A stretch of 64,000 nt of DNA, taken from contig SCOI01000027.1 of NCBI GenBank assembly GCA_005503085.1, forward strand, positions 19,753 to 83,752, given 5' to 3'. Shown piece after piece: positions 24,523 through 33,875 of the stretch (position 1 is its first letter; each line of letters begins with the position of its first letter). Below the pieces are notes generated by a model that was given only the letters and a program-made list of their open reading frames with translations, was not told the origin of the DNA and ran no database searches. The translations under genes were made by a program, and so were the position numbers. The stretch comes from Burkholderiales bacterium C2. Its GTDB lineage: Bacteria > Pseudomonadota > Gammaproteobacteria > Burkholderiales > Burkholderiaceae_C.

Positions 24523-26154
24523 ATGCCTAGTTTGATGACCCGCCCGCGCCGCCTGGCCGTGGCCTTGTCGGCCGCCCTGATGCTGCTGCCGGGCCTGCCC
24601 GCAAAGGCCCAGGTCAATCTGCCGGCCCTGGGCGACTCGGTGTCGCAGGACCTGGACGTCAATGACGAGCGCCGCATCGGCGACCAGATCATGCGGCAGA
24701 TCCGCATCGACCCCGACTACCTCGACGACCCGCTGCTGCTCGAGTATGTGCAGTCGCTGTGGACCCCTTTGGTGAATTCGGCCAAGCAGCTGGGCCAGAT
24801 CGGCGACGACACGCAGCAGCGCTTCGCCTGGGACATCTTTCTGGTGCGTGACCGCAGCGTCAACGCCTTTGCGCTGCCGGGCGGCTTCGTCGGCACCCAT
24901 CTGGGCTTGATCGCGATCACCAGCGCGCCCGACGAGCTGGCCTCGGTGCTGGGCCATGAGCTGGCCCACATCACCCAGCGCCATATCGCGCGCCGCATCG
25001 CCGGCGACTCGCGCAACAGTCTCCTGGCCACCGCCGGCCTGATCGCCGGCCTGCTGGTGGCCTCGCGCTCGGGCAGCCCCGATGCGGCCCAGGCCGCCAT
25101 CGTCGGCAGCCAGGCCGTCGCCGCCGCCGCCTCGCTGAGCTTCTCGCGCGATATGGAGCGCGAGGCCGACCGCGTCGGCTTCAACTTCATGACCCAGGCC
25201 GGCTATGCGCCCTCGGGCATGGCCAGCATGTTCGAGCGCATGGAGCAGGCCTACCATCTGATGGACGCCGGCAACTACCCCTATCTGCGCTCCCACCCGC
25301 TGACCAGCGAACGCATAGGCGAGGCGCGCGCGCGCCTGGGCACCGGCACGATGGAGCGGCCGCATGGCCTGGCCCTGCATGCGCTGATGGCGGCGCGCTC
25401 GCGGGTGCTGATGGACCCGCGCGCTGAGACCTGGACCAAGCTGCAGGAGCTCGATGCCGGCGTGCGCGACAGCCGCGGCGGCACGGCCGGCAATGGCTTC
25501 GAGCAGCTCGGCGCGCGCTATGCCAGCGCGCTGGCCTCGATCAAGATGCGCAACTACGGCCGCGCCGACAGCGCGCTGCGCAGCGCCGAGCTGCTGCTGC
25601 AGATGATGGGCAGCGACCCGCGCTCGGCCCGCGTGCTGACCCTGGCGCGCGCCGAGCTGGCGCAGGCGCGCGAACAGGGCGAGGCCGGCTTTGCCGCGCT
25701 GGCGCCGCTGGCGCAGGACCGCTCGCGCGTGCTGCTGATCCAGCGCGCCCAGCTGGCCCTGGTGGACACGCGCCTGGCATCGGCGCGCGAGGCGGCCGAC
25801 ACCTTGCAGACCCATGTCAGCCTGAACCCCAATGATGCCCAGGCCTGGGCGCTGCTGGCCCAGCTCTGGCAGCGCCTCGATCAGCCGCTGCGCGCGGTGC
25901 GCGCGCTGGGCGAGACGCGCGCGGCGGCCGGCGACCTCAATGGCGCGATCGACCGGCTGCGCTCGGGCCTGAATCAGTCGAGGAGCCGCAGCGCCGACCA
26001 GATCGAGGCTGCCGTCATCGACGCGCGGCTGCGCCAGCTGCTCTACGAGCGCCGCCAGCTGCTCAGCGAGATGTACCGCGGCAATGTGCCGCCGGGTGCC
26101 GAGCTGCCCAATCTGCAGGCACGGCCGCTGACACCCCGGCTGGCAACTCCCTGA
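24523..26154 (+). CDS. Periplasmic M48 metalloprotease with TPR domain (BepA/YfgC-like)
   Basis: A 543-residue exported protein. Signal peptide ends near AKAQ. The zinc motif is GHELAHITQRH (H145, E146, H149), with the third ligand in EREADRVGFNFM about 60 residues on. The C-terminal half is helical TPR-like (for example GRADSALRSAELLLQMMG). BepA-type proteases degrade or help assemble outer-membrane proteins such as LptD. ATG at 24523 is chosen because GGAGA sits 9 bases upstream; the ATG at 24514 abuts that site. Confidence 0.9.
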   Translation: MPSLMTRPRRLAVALSAALMLLPGLPAKAQVNLPALGDSVSQDLDVNDERRIGDQIMRQIRIDPDYLDDPLLLEYVQSLWTPLVNSAKQLGQIGDDTQQRFAWDIFLVRDRSVNAFALPGGFVGTHLGLIAITSAPDELASVLGHELAHITQRHIARRIAGDSRNSLLATAGLIAGLLVASRSGSPDAAQAAIVGSQAVAAAASLSFSRDMEREADRVGFNFMTQAGYAPSGMASMFERMEQAYHLMDAGNYPYLRSHPLTSERIGEARARLGTGTMERPHGLALHALMAARSRVLMDPRAETWTKLQELDAGVRDSRGGTAGNGFEQLGARYASALASIKMRNYGRADSALRSAELLLQMMGSDPRSARVLTLARAELAQAREQGEAGFAALAPLAQDRSRVLLIQRAQLALVDTRLASAREAADTLQTHVSLNPNDAQAWALLAQLWQRLDQPLRAVRALGETRAAAGDLNGAIDRLRSGLNQSRSRSADQIEAAVIDARLRQLLYERRQLLSEMYRGNVPPGAELPNLQARPLTPRLATP

Positions 26155-26164
26155 AGCAGATGAC

Positions 26165-27748
26165 TCAGTGCTGGGTCACACCGCTGGCTTCGGCGCAGAT
26201 GGCCCAGATGCGGATCGCGCGGTTGTCGCCGCCATGGTTGCGCAGATTGCACTGGTAGACCTGGGTCGAGTAGTCGGGCCGCGGGCCGGCATAGTTCACA
26301 TTGATCTCGTCCTGGGCGCTGTTGTTGTCGCGGTGGCCGCAGCCGCCGCCGACCAGACGGGTATTGCCCGGGCAGACCGCCGAATAGCCGGACCAAGTGT
26401 TGCCGGCCAGCGTGTGGGTGTGGCTGACATAGTGCAGATGCACCGGTCCGGCCGGCCCCTGATTGCCTTGCGGTCCCTGCGGGCCGACCGGCCCGGTGAA
26501 GCCGCGCGGCCCTTGCACGCCCTGGATGCCCTGGATGCCCTGCACACCGGGCGGTCCCTGCAAGCCTTGAACCCCTTGCGGACCTTGCGGCCCCTGGTCG
26601 GCCAGGGTCAGGTCCAGCCGGGCCACATGGGCGGTGCCGGTGTTCTCCTTGCTGTCGAAGAAGGCCACGGTGCCCAGGCTGTTCAGCGCGGGCTGCAGCT
26701 GCAGGCCATGGTTGCTGGCAGGGTTGGCGATCCAGCCCTTGACGATCTTGCTGATGTCGAGGCTGATGAACTGCTGGGCCTTGCCGACCGCAAAGCTCTG
26801 GCCGCTGCCGGCACCGCCATTGACCGGCGCGGCCGCATGGCTGACGCCGGCCTCGTCCCAGGGCGCGTAGACACTCAGCAGCTCCAGCGTGCCGGGCGTG
26901 CCGACGCGGTTGACGTAGAGCAGCAGATTGGCCTTGACCAGCTGGGCCGGCTTCAGGCCGCTGGGCAGGCCGCCCAGATCGAAGCGCAGCAAGGCGCTGG
27001 CGCCGCCGCCCACGTTCAGCGTCGGCAGGGCGCCGAAGTTCTGCGCCGGCAGGCCGGCGTTGATGTGCGTGTCGGCCACCAGCGGCGCGTCCAGCGCGGC
27101 CGCCGGCAGGGCCAGGCCCAGCACGGCCGCGCCGGCCAGGCGGCGGCGCCAGGCCAGCAGGCCCAGACCGCCCAGCATCAGCGCCCAGGTGCCCGGTTCG
27201 GGCACGACATTGGCGTGCAAGCTGAAGGCCCAGGCGCCGCTGCGCGGGCTGCCGTCGACATTGATGAAGCGTTGCTCGCTGCCCAGATAGCTCAGCCCGG
27301 TGTAGTCGGGCTGGCCGCTCATCAGATAGCCCTCGTCCCAGTTGGAGCCCAGCGGGGTATTGCCGTCCTGCGACAGCACCAGCCGGTAGCTGCCGGCCGC
27401 CAGGCTGATCGCGAAGCGGGCGTCCCAGCAAAAGCCGCTGACCGGATCGCCGGCCTCGCCGGGGCCGCAGCTGTTCTGGCTGCCGCTGGCCAGCGCCAGC
27501 AGCTCGCCGCTGGCCAGATCGAACAGCGACAGCACCGGCGCGAAACCGCCTTGCAGCCAGGAGCTGCTGAAGGCCTGCACCGGCTCATCGGCAGCCAGCG
27601 TGAACTGGGTGACGAAGAGCTGGTCGTCGGTGGTGAATATGCCCTGGTAGTCCAGGGCGGCGGCGTCGGCCGCCAGGCTCAGGGTGAGGGCGCCTAGGCC
27701 CAGCAGGTACTTGCGCAACATGCCGATCTCCGGGTCGAACGCAGACAT
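26165..27748 (-). CDS. Chimeric PEP-CTERM / DNRLRE / collagen-like exported protein
   Basis: A 527-residue protein that reads as two secreted proteins joined in frame. Residues ~10-30 are a signal peptide, 33-180 resemble DVUA0089-type PEP-CTERM proteins ([20 protein letters not shown]), and 182-203 are a complete PEP-CTERM tail ([14 protein letters not shown], hydrophobic stretch, WRRR). Directly after comes what looks like a second signal peptide ([20 protein letters not shown]), a DNRLRE domain (~220-382: [20 protein letters not shown]), 16-17 collagen-type Gly-X-Y triplets (386-435) and a ~90-residue C-terminal head. PEP-CTERM tails are normally terminal and removed by exosortase. ATG at 27748 has AAGGA upstream; ATG at 27721, with GGAG, is also good. 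Confidence 0.85.
   Translation of the reverse strand: MSAFDPEIGMLRKYLLGLGALTLSLAADAAALDYQGIFTTDDQLFVTQFTLAADEPVQAFSSSWLQGGFAPVLSLFDLASGELLALASGSQNSCGPGEAGDPVSGFCWDARFAISLAAGSYRLVLSQDGNTPLGSNWDEGYLMSGQPDYTGLSYLGSEQRFINVDGSPRSGAWAFSLHANVVPEPGTWALMLGGLGLLAWRRRLAGAAVLGLALPAAALDAPLVADTHINAGLPAQNFGALPTLNVGGGASALLRFDLGGLPSGLKPAQLVKANLLLYVNRVGTPGTLELLSVYAPWDEAGVSHAAAPVNGGAGSGQSFAVGKAQQFISLDISKIVKGWIANPASNHGLQLQPALNSLGTVAFFDSKENTGTAHVARLDLTLADQGPQGPQGVQGLQGPPGVQGIQGIQGVQGPRGFTGPVGPQGPQGNQGPAGPVHLHYVSHTHTLAGNTWSGYSAVCPGNTRLVGGGCGHRDNNSAQDEINVNYAGPRPDYSTQVYQCNLRNHGGDNRAIRIWAICAEASGVTQH
26446..26597 (-). repeat. Collagen-like Gly-X-Y repeat
   Basis: A run of about 17 Gly-X-Y triplets rich in Gln, Pro and Val ([19 protein letters not shown] at its start), encoded by a 9-base-periodic GC-rich tract. 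Expected to form a trimeric triple helix. The tract is prone to length change by slippage. Confidence 0.85.
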
Positions 27749-27811
27749 TGCGTCCTTCTCTTCGGATCAGACGTTTTTACGCCTCGGCCGGCGCCATCGA
27801 TTCTGGGGGGG

Positions 27812-28168
27812 TCAGTCGCGCCCCGGGAACAGGCGCTCGATCACCACATCGATCAGCATGCCGCACAGGCTGTAGATCAGCGAGCCGATCAGCGCGGCCC
27901 AGAAGCCGGTGACTCTCAGGCCGTCGAGCACCGAGGCGGCGGCCCAGAACATCAGCGCATTGATGATGAAGAGGAACAGCCCCAAGGTGATCACCGTGAC
28001 CGGCAGGGTCAGCAGCACCAGGATGGGCCGCAGCAAGGTGTTCAGCAGGCCCAGCACCAGGGCCGCGATCAGCGCGGCGCCATAGCTGGTGACGACCACA
28101 CCGGGGTAGAGGGCGGCCACCAGCAGCAGGGCGCCGGCGAGCAAGAACCATCGCGTCAAGGTTTTCAT
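27812..28168 (-). CDS. Phage-holin-4-like / YvlD family small membrane protein
   Basis: A 118-residue protein with four hydrophobic helices. LIAALVLGLLNTLLRPILVL and LPVTVITLGLFLFIINALMF are the signature of the YvlD family (annotated as phage holin family 4). These are chromosomal proteins of unknown role, not prophage lysis genes, and nothing phage-like is nearby. ATG at 28168 is chosen, with AGG upstream; an in-frame start four codons earlier is less likely. Confidence 0.9.
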   Translation of the reverse strand: MKTLTRWFLLAGALLLVAALYPGVVVTSYGAALIAALVLGLLNTLLRPILVLLTLPVTVITLGLFLFIINALMFWAAASVLDGLRVTGFWAALIGSLIYSLCGMLIDVVIERLFPGRD

Positions 28169-28280
28169 GCCGCCTAGCATACAAGCGGGCGATGACGCGG
28201 CAGGACTTCACGAATCGGGTCTTTCCCCTGGGGGCTTGCCGATTGATCTGGCGCAAACCCTGGCATACTCGCGGCCAACC

Positions 28281-28413
28281 GAAAGGGGAGTAGCTACACG
28301 ACGCCTTGTCGTGGCGGCCGTCCGTCATTACGTTGCCAGCGCCCGCTGGCATCCGGACCCCGCAGCTGGTGGATGTGTCCCCCACATCCGCATCCTGCCC
28401 CGCAAGACCTTTC
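28281..28413 (+). ncRNA. yybP-ykoY manganese riboswitch
   Basis: The 5' signature GAAAGGGGAGTAGC and the 3' signature GCAAGACCTTTC, with GAAAGG/CCTTTC able to pair as P1, match the conserved ends of the yybP-ykoY (Mn2+-sensing) aptamer. Between them are hairpins such as CACGACGCCTTGTCGTG and CGCCCGCTGG-type arms and the GTCATTACG segment. The RNA ends ~44 bases before the TerC ATG, whose GGGAG ribosome-binding site is a likely target of an on-switch by Mn2+. This is the same arrangement as the alx leader in enteric bacteria. Confidence 0.9.
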
Positions 28414-28456
28414 GGTCCGTTGCTTCATCAACTTTTCTACTTGCGGGAGTCTCTGC

Positions 28457-29434
28457 ATGAGCTCGATTGCGCCCCTGTGGCTGTGGATTTTCTTTGCCGG
28501 CTCGGTGCTGGTGGCCTTGTTCGTCGACTTCGTCGTGCTGCGCAAGCAGGGCGCGCACGAGGTCAGCGTCAAGGAGGCGATCAACTGGTCGCTGGTCTGG
28601 GTGGCCCTGAGCCTGGCCTTCAACGGCCTGTTCTGGTGGGCCGTCAAGGACAGCACCGGCGACGCCGATCTGGCCACGACCAAATCGCTGGAATTCCTGA
28701 CCGGCTATCTGATCGAGAAGTCGCTGGCGGTGGACAACATCTTTGTCTTCCTGATGATCTTCACCTACTTCTCGGTGCCGCCGGCCTACCAGAAGCGGGT
28801 GCTGATGTACGGCATCATCGGCGCCATCGTGCTGCGCACCGTGATGATTCTGGTCGGCAGCTGGCTGATCGCGCAGTTCCACTGGGTGCTCTATGTCTTC
28901 GGCGCCTTCCTGCTGATCACCGGCATCAAGATGTGGTGGGCCGCCGGTCAGGAACCCGATCTGGAGAGCAATCCGGCGCTCAAGCTGCTGCGCCGCCTGA
29001 TCCCGGTCAGCCAGAACTTCGATGGCGAGCGCTTCTTCACCAAGGAGAACGGCAAGCGCCTGGCCACGCCGCTGCTGTTGGTGATCGCGCTGGTGGGTGT
29101 CACCGATGTGATCTTCGCGGTCGACTCGATCCCGGCGATCTTCGCGATCACCAACGATCCCTTCATCGTGCTGACCTCCAATATCTTCGCCATCCTGGGT
29201 CTGCGGGCGATGTACTTCCTGCTCGCCGCAATGGCCGCCAAGTTCCATCTGCTGAGCTATGGCCTGGCCGTGGTGCTGGCCTTCATCGGCACGAAGATGA
29301 TGCTGATCGATGTGATCAAGATCCCGGTGCTGGCCTCGCTGGGCGTGGTGGTCGCGATCCTGGCCGTGACCATGGTGCTGAGCCTGCGCACCGCGCCGAA
29401 GATCACGAGCACCGAGCAGGCCGGCGAGCGCTGA
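28457..29434 (+). CDS. TerC family membrane protein, Alx-like (putative Mn2+ exporter)
   Basis: A 325-residue polytopic protein. Hallmarks: FFAGSVLVALFVDFVVLRKQ, EFLTGYLIEKSLAVDNIFVF and VGVTDVIFAVDSIPAIFAIT, the duplicated TerC motifs with membrane acidic residues. Length and motifs fit the Alx/YkoY branch implicated in manganese efflux, which agrees with the Mn2+ riboswitch directly upstream. ATG at 28457 has GGGAG eight bases before it. Monocistronic, with a hairpin terminator downstream. Distinct from the shorter TerC protein at 162. Confidence 0.94.
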   Translation: MSSIAPLWLWIFFAGSVLVALFVDFVVLRKQGAHEVSVKEAINWSLVWVALSLAFNGLFWWAVKDSTGDADLATTKSLEFLTGYLIEKSLAVDNIFVFLMIFTYFSVPPAYQKRVLMYGIIGAIVLRTVMILVGSWLIAQFHWVLYVFGAFLLITGIKMWWAAGQEPDLESNPALKLLRRLIPVSQNFDGERFFTKENGKRLATPLLLVIALVGVTDVIFAVDSIPAIFAITNDPFIVLTSNIFAILGLRAMYFLLAAMAAKFHLLSYGLAVVLAFIGTKMMLIDVIKIPVLASLGVVVAILAVTMVLSLRTAPKITSTEQAGER

Positions 29435-29488
29435 GCCCGCGCCGAGCCCGGCGCCCCGGACGGCGAACGCCGTCCATCCATCTCCCAC

Positions 29489-29519
29489 ACAGCCCCCGGC
29501 GGTTCGCCCCGGGGGCTGT
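29489..29519 (+). terminator. Strong GC hairpin after the riboswitch-controlled TerC gene
   Basis: An 11-bp perfect stem (ACAGCCCCCGG / CCGGGGGCTGT) with a 9-base loop lies ~55 bases after the stop. No T-run follows, so termination may be imperfect or the hairpin may mainly stabilise the 3' end. Confidence 0.55.
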
Positions 29520-29569
29520 CGCATTCTGGGGACGGTCAGCGCGGGATCTTGGTAGAAATGCCCATAAGT

Positions 29570-29588
29570 AATAGGAATAGTTCGCATT
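29570..29588 (+). promoter_or_regulatory. Fur box upstream of tonB-exbB-exbD
   Basis: AATAGGAATAGTTCGCATT (reverse AATGCGAACTATTCCTATT) matches the 19-bp Fur operator shape with 6-1-6 hexamer symmetry, of the AATGCGAAT-N-ATTCxCATT type common in betaproteobacteria. It lies in an unusually A/T-rich stretch ~50 bases before the tonB start and should repress the operon when iron is plentiful. Confidence 0.75.
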
Positions 29589-29636
29589 AATGTTACGATT
29601 CCGGCCGATCTCAATCCTTGCGTTCGCGCCTTTGCT

Positions 29637-30242
29637 GTGACTCAAGCCACTCTTGCCGCCCGACCCGGCGGCGTCCCGGAAGCACCGCGCGCGGCGGCGG
29701 CCCTGCCGACGCCTCGGATCACTGCGCCGGCGCCGGTCGATGAGCTGGGCCCCACCGCGCGCCGCGTGCTGACCGGCGGCGTGCTGGCCGCCCATGTGCT
29801 GGGCGGCTGGGCCTTGCTGCAGGTCGATGCGGTGCGGCAGGCGGTGATCGAAGCGGCGCCCATCATGGTCAGCCTGATCGATGCGCCAGCGCCGCCCAAG
29901 CCCGCGCCGCCACCGGCCCCTCCGGCACCGCCGGCCCAGGTGGCGCCCGCCGTGCCCCGGCAGATCCCGCCCAGCGCGGTGCGCTATGTGGTCGAGCCAC
30001 GCCTGACCGTACCGCTGCTGTCGCGCCGCCTGGGCGAGCAGGGCCTGGTGCATCTGCGCATCGTCGTCGACGCACGCGGCCAGCTGAAGGAGGCCTCGCT
30101 GAAGAAGTCCTCGGGCTTTGCCCGCATCGATCAGCAGGCCTTGCAAGACATCCGCAGCGCCCGCTTCGCACCCTATCTCGACAACGGCCAGCCGATCGAA
30201 TGGGAAACCACCGCCCTGCTGTCCTACGAGCTGGACCGCTGA
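29637..30242 (+). CDS. tonB: TonB energy-transducing protein
   Basis: A 201-residue protein with an N-terminal anchor helix (~44-64, LTGGVLAAHVLGGWALLQV), a periplasmic Pro/Ala-rich spacer (PAPPKPAPPPAPPAPPAQ) and a C-terminal TonB domain (LVHLRIVVDARGQLKEASLK, FARIDQQALQDIRSARFAPY). It transmits proton-motive force from ExbB/ExbD to outer-membrane receptors. GTG start at 29637. First gene of a Fur-type operon with exbB, exbD and a siderophore receptor. The N-terminal cytoplasmic part is longer than usual. Confidence 0.93.
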   Translation: MTQATLAARPGGVPEAPRAAAALPTPRITAPAPVDELGPTARRVLTGGVLAAHVLGGWALLQVDAVRQAVIEAAPIMVSLIDAPAPPKPAPPPAPPAPPAQVAPAVPRQIPPSAVRYVVEPRLTVPLLSRRLGEQGLVHLRIVVDARGQLKEASLKKSSGFARIDQQALQDIRSARFAPYLDNGQPIEWETTALLSYELDR

Positions 30243-30269
30243 ACCAGAACACCAAGAACCCTGAGCATC

Positions 30270-31043
30270 ATGGACGTCACCACCGCCACCACCACCGTCA
30301 ACTCCGCCCAGGCCATGGGCTTCGGTCACTTCATCACCCAGGCCGATTTCGTCGGCAAATTCCTCTTCGGGGTGCTGGTGCTGATGTCGGTCGCCTCCTG
30401 GGCGCTGATCATCGCCAAGGGCCTGACCCAGTACCTGCGCAACAAGCGCAGCACCGGCTTCCTGGACTTTTTCTGGAACGCCCGCTCGCTGGACGCGGTG
30501 CAGGCCGAGCTGAACACCCATGGCGCACGCGATCCCTTCTCGCACCTCAGCGCCCATGCACTGCACGCCCAGGCCCACCATGCCCGCCACGGCTCGGCCC
30601 GGCTGGCCGAGGCCGGCACGGCCAATGACTTCATCACCCGCACCATCAAGAAAGTGCTGGACGAGGAGACCACGCGGCTGGAGTCGGGCCTGACCACGCT
30701 GGCCACCATTGGCGCGACCGCCCCCTTCGTCGGCCTGTTCGGCACGGTCTGGGGCGTCTACCACGCGCTGCTGGCCATCGGCATGAGCGGCTCGGGCACG
30801 CTAGACAAGGTGGCCGGCCCGGTCGGCGAGGCGCTGATCATGACCGGCATCGGCCTGGCCGTCGCGATCCCCGCCGTGATGGCCTACAACGCCTTCAGCC
30901 GCAGCAACCGCGTGCTGTCGGCCCGGCTGGATGCTTTCGCCTACGAGCTGCACAGCTTCCTGACCTTGGGCGAGGCGCCCGGCGCCACGGCCCAGGGCCA
31001 GGCCGCCAATGTGCGCCCGCTGAAGCCCGCCACCGCGTCCTGA
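30270..31043 (+). CDS. exbB: ExbB proton-channel protein (MotA/TolQ/ExbB family)
   Basis: A 257-residue inner-membrane protein with three helices: FLFGVLVLMSVASWALIIAK, IGATAPFVGLFGTVWGVYHA and GEALIMTGIGLAVAIPAVMA, the last two containing the conserved pore-lining motifs. Works with ExbD and TonB. Starts 27 bases after tonB. Confidence 0.95.
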   Translation: MDVTTATTTVNSAQAMGFGHFITQADFVGKFLFGVLVLMSVASWALIIAKGLTQYLRNKRSTGFLDFFWNARSLDAVQAELNTHGARDPFSHLSAHALHAQAHHARHGSARLAEAGTANDFITRTIKKVLDEETTRLESGLTTLATIGATAPFVGLFGTVWGVYHALLAIGMSGSGTLDKVAGPVGEALIMTGIGLAVAIPAVMAYNAFSRSNRVLSARLDAFAYELHSFLTLGEAPGATAQGQAANVRPLKPATAS

Positions 31044-31053
31044 GGAGCCCACG

Positions 31054-31473
31054 ATGGCATTCGCTTCCTTTGACAACAAGCGCGGCGGCGGGCCTATGGC
31101 CGAGATCAATATGGTGCCGCTGATCGATGTGATGCTGGTGCTGCTGGTGATCTTCATCGTCACCGCGCCGCTCTTGACCCATGCGGTCAAGCTCGACCTG
31201 CCCAAGGTCAGCTCGGCGGCCAACGAGCTGCAGCCCGACAAGATCGAGTTCGCGATCGACGCCGCCGGCCAGCGCTTCTGGAACGGTGAACCGGTCTCGC
31301 GCGAGGACGCAGCCCAGCGCTTCGCCGCCGAGGGCACCAAGCCGGTCCAGCCCGAAGTCCATCTGCGCGCCGATCAGAACGTCGCCTACCGCCTGGTCGC
31401 CGAAACCCTGGCCGACGCGTCCAAGGCCGGCCTGAGCAAGGTCGGCTTCGTCAGCGAGCCCGAGCGGCCCTAG
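31054..31473 (+). CDS. exbD: ExbD proton-channel protein
   Basis: A 139-residue protein with one membrane helix containing the essential Asp (NMVPLIDVMLVLLVIFIV) and a periplasmic ExbD/TolR domain. Ten bases after exbB; third gene of the iron operon. Confidence 0.95.
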   Translation: MAFASFDNKRGGGPMAEINMVPLIDVMLVLLVIFIVTAPLLTHAVKLDLPKVSSAANELQPDKIEFAIDAAGQRFWNGEPVSREDAAQRFAAEGTKPVQPEVHLRADQNVAYRLVAETLADASKAGLSKVGFVSEPERP

Positions 31474-31568
31474 CACCCCACCCCGATTTCAAGAACAAGG
31501 CGGCCAAGCCATCGCCAGGCCGTCATGGGCAGCGCCTTGCCCACCCCTCATCAAACTGGAGAGTCCTC

Positions 31569-33815
31569 ATGTCCCGCATCAAACACAAGGCCACCTTGCT
31601 CCCCTTGGGCGCCCTGGCCGCCGGCTTCGGCCTGGCCTCCGCAGCCATCGCTCAGACCCCGCCCGCCGAACCGACCAAGACCGAGAGCGCCCTGCCCGTG
31701 GTGCGCGCCAAGGCCAGCGCCGAACGCGCCGGCAAGGACGACTACCAGGCCACCGAGACCCGCATCGGCAAGGGCAAGCAGGAACTGCGCGACATTCCGC
31801 AGTCGGTGACCGTGGTGACGGAGAAGCTGATCGATGACCGCAATCTGGACACACTGCGGGAAGTGCTGAAGAACACCTCGGGCATTACCTTCCTGGCAGC
31901 CGAGGGTGGCGAGGAAGACATCCGCCTGCGCGGCTTCCCCTTGCAAGCTTCTGGCGATGTGTTCATTGATGGCATGCGTGACCCGGCCTTCTACGAGCGC
32001 GACACCTTCTTCTATGACCGCCTCGAGGTGCTGCGCGGCTCGGCCGCGCTGACCTTCGGTCGCGGCTCCACCGGCGGCGCGGTCAACCAGGTCACCAAAC
32101 AACCTCGCCTGCTCAACGAGCACCAGATCGATGCCACGGTGTCCAGCCACAACGGCGTGCGCGTGGTTGGTGATTTCAATGCCAAGATGAGCGAGTCCTC
32201 GGCATTGCGCGTCGGCACCATGTTCGATAACGCCGACAACGACGGCACCGGTGCTCGCACCGACAAGATCGGCCTGGCCGGCGTCTATCGCTGGGGTATC
32301 GGTGAACGCGACGAGTTCTCGGTGGGTGTCTACCACCTGGACAACAACAACGGCATCAACTACGGCATGCCGTACATCCGGCCGACCTTGACCGCCCCCG
32401 TCGGAAGCACGACGTTGTTGCCGCTGGATCCCAAGGCCTATTACGGCATGGCCAGCGACAAGAACGAAGGTCAAGCCAGCAGCCTGACCGGCACCCATGT
32501 GCATCGTTTCGGTCAGAACATGGAACTCGTGACCCGTCTGCGTGTGTCCGACTATGCGCGCGACCAGCGCTCCGGCACCGTGCGATTTGCTGGTGCGGCG
32601 ATGCAACCCGGTGGCGTTGCGGTGAGCCTGGCCACCTTCGGTCCGAGCACCGTGATCACCCGCGGCACCCACAACAAGACCCAGGACATGCAGACCGTGT
32701 ACGGGCAGAGCGATTTCAGCGGCAAGTTCGCAGCGCTTGGCATGAAACACGATCTGCTGGCGGGCGTGGACTTCGCACAGGAAAAGAAGCAGGTCTTCGC
32801 GGCCCGCAGCGCTGCCCAAGGCGGCGTCAACATCACCAAGCCGACCACCACGGTCGGCCGACCCGATGACGGTGCCTCGGTCAATGAAGACAGTCGCGTG
32901 ATGCGCACGGCCAACGAATACACCGCGCGCGGTACGGGCCTCTACCTGCAGGACACGATTGAACTGGCGCCGCAGTGGAAGCTGCTGGCCGGCCTGCGTT
33001 ATGACCGACTGACCGGGGACTACGACGCTTTCGCGATTCCCAACGCTGCGCCCGGCCCGGTCACCAAGTCCAGCTACCGCATGAAGGTCTCGGAGTGGAG
33101 CAAGCGCCTGGGTCTGCTGTTCCAGCCGAATGAGCGCATGTCCTTCCATGCCTCGGCGGCGACCTCGTTCAATACCTCGGGCGATGCCTATTCGCTCAGC
33201 CCCAGCAATGTCAACATCGATCCCGAGCAGGCCATCAACGTCGAGCTCGGTGCCAAGATTGACTCGGCCGACGGCCGGCTGAGCACCCGCGTCGCGGTGT
33301 TCCGCTCGACCAAGCTGCATGAGCGCAATACTGATCCGCTGCTGACCGATGTCGTGACCCTGTCCGGCAAGCGTCATGTGGCCGGTATCGAGCTGGATGT
33401 CAACGGCCGCATCACCCCGCAATGGGAGGTGTTCGCCAGCTATATGTGGATGCCGGTCGCCAACATCGACATCAGCAGCGCCACCGGCGGCGAGGTCCAG
33501 GGCAGCCGCCCTTCGCTGACCCCGAAACACACCGGTACCTTGTGGACAACCTATCAGCTGACGCCGCGCATCCGCATCGGTGGCGGTTTGACCGCTCGCA
33601 GCTCGCAGACACCGCTGCGCAACCCCGGCTTCGCCGTGCCCAAGTTCGTTATCGGCGACGTGATGGCCGAGTACCAGGCGATCCAGGACAAGCTGATCTT
33701 CAAGCTCAACGTCAGCAATATCGGCAACAAGCTGTATGCCGATTCTCTGTATCCGGGTCACTACGTGCCCGGCGCGGGCCGCATCGCATCGTTGACCGGC
33801 ACCTACAAGTTCTGA
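31569..33815 (+). CDS. TonB-dependent siderophore receptor, catecholate (Fiu-like) type
   Basis: A 748-residue outer-membrane receptor. Signal peptide ends at AAIA/QTPP; the plug has RDIPQSVTVVTEKLIDDRN, NTSGITFLAAEGGEEDIRLR, FIDGMRDPAFYERDTFFYD and LRGSAALTFGRGSTGGAVNQ, diagnostic of the TonB-siderophore family and close to Fiu/FiuA-type catecholate receptors. The barrel ends with SLTGTYKF, the expected terminal Phe. It follows exbD after 95 bases and is probably in the same Fur regulon. Its third-position GC looks lower in the middle than that of its neighbours. The ligand, a catecholate siderophore or its breakdown product, is inferred. Confidence 0.93.
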   Translation: MSRIKHKATLLPLGALAAGFGLASAAIAQTPPAEPTKTESALPVVRAKASAERAGKDDYQATETRIGKGKQELRDIPQSVTVVTEKLIDDRNLDTLREVLKNTSGITFLAAEGGEEDIRLRGFPLQASGDVFIDGMRDPAFYERDTFFYDRLEVLRGSAALTFGRGSTGGAVNQVTKQPRLLNEHQIDATVSSHNGVRVVGDFNAKMSESSALRVGTMFDNADNDGTGARTDKIGLAGVYRWGIGERDEFSVGVYHLDNNNGINYGMPYIRPTLTAPVGSTTLLPLDPKAYYGMASDKNEGQASSLTGTHVHRFGQNMELVTRLRVSDYARDQRSGTVRFAGAAMQPGGVAVSLATFGPSTVITRGTHNKTQDMQTVYGQSDFSGKFAALGMKHDLLAGVDFAQEKKQVFAARSAAQGGVNITKPTTTVGRPDDGASVNEDSRVMRTANEYTARGTGLYLQDTIELAPQWKLLAGLRYDRLTGDYDAFAIPNAAPGPVTKSSYRMKVSEWSKRLGLLFQPNERMSFHASAATSFNTSGDAYSLSPSNVNIDPEQAINVELGAKIDSADGRLSTRVAVFRSTKLHERNTDPLLTDVVTLSGKRHVAGIELDVNGRITPQWEVFASYMWMPVANIDISSATGGEVQGSRPSLTPKHTGTLWTTYQLTPRIRIGGGLTARSSQTPLRNPGFAVPKFVIGDVMAEYQAIQDKLIFKLNVSNIGNKLYADSLYPGHYVPGAGRIASLTGTYKF

Positions 33816-33875
33816 CGCGCCGCAAGAGCCGGCTGCGGCCGGCTCGCTAAACTTCTCTTCGAAGAGGCCTTTGTT

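Noticed and set aside
27812..28168. Holin-family protein as evidence of a prophage
   Set aside because: It belongs to the chromosomal YvlD-type family and no endolysin, structural or integrase genes are nearby.
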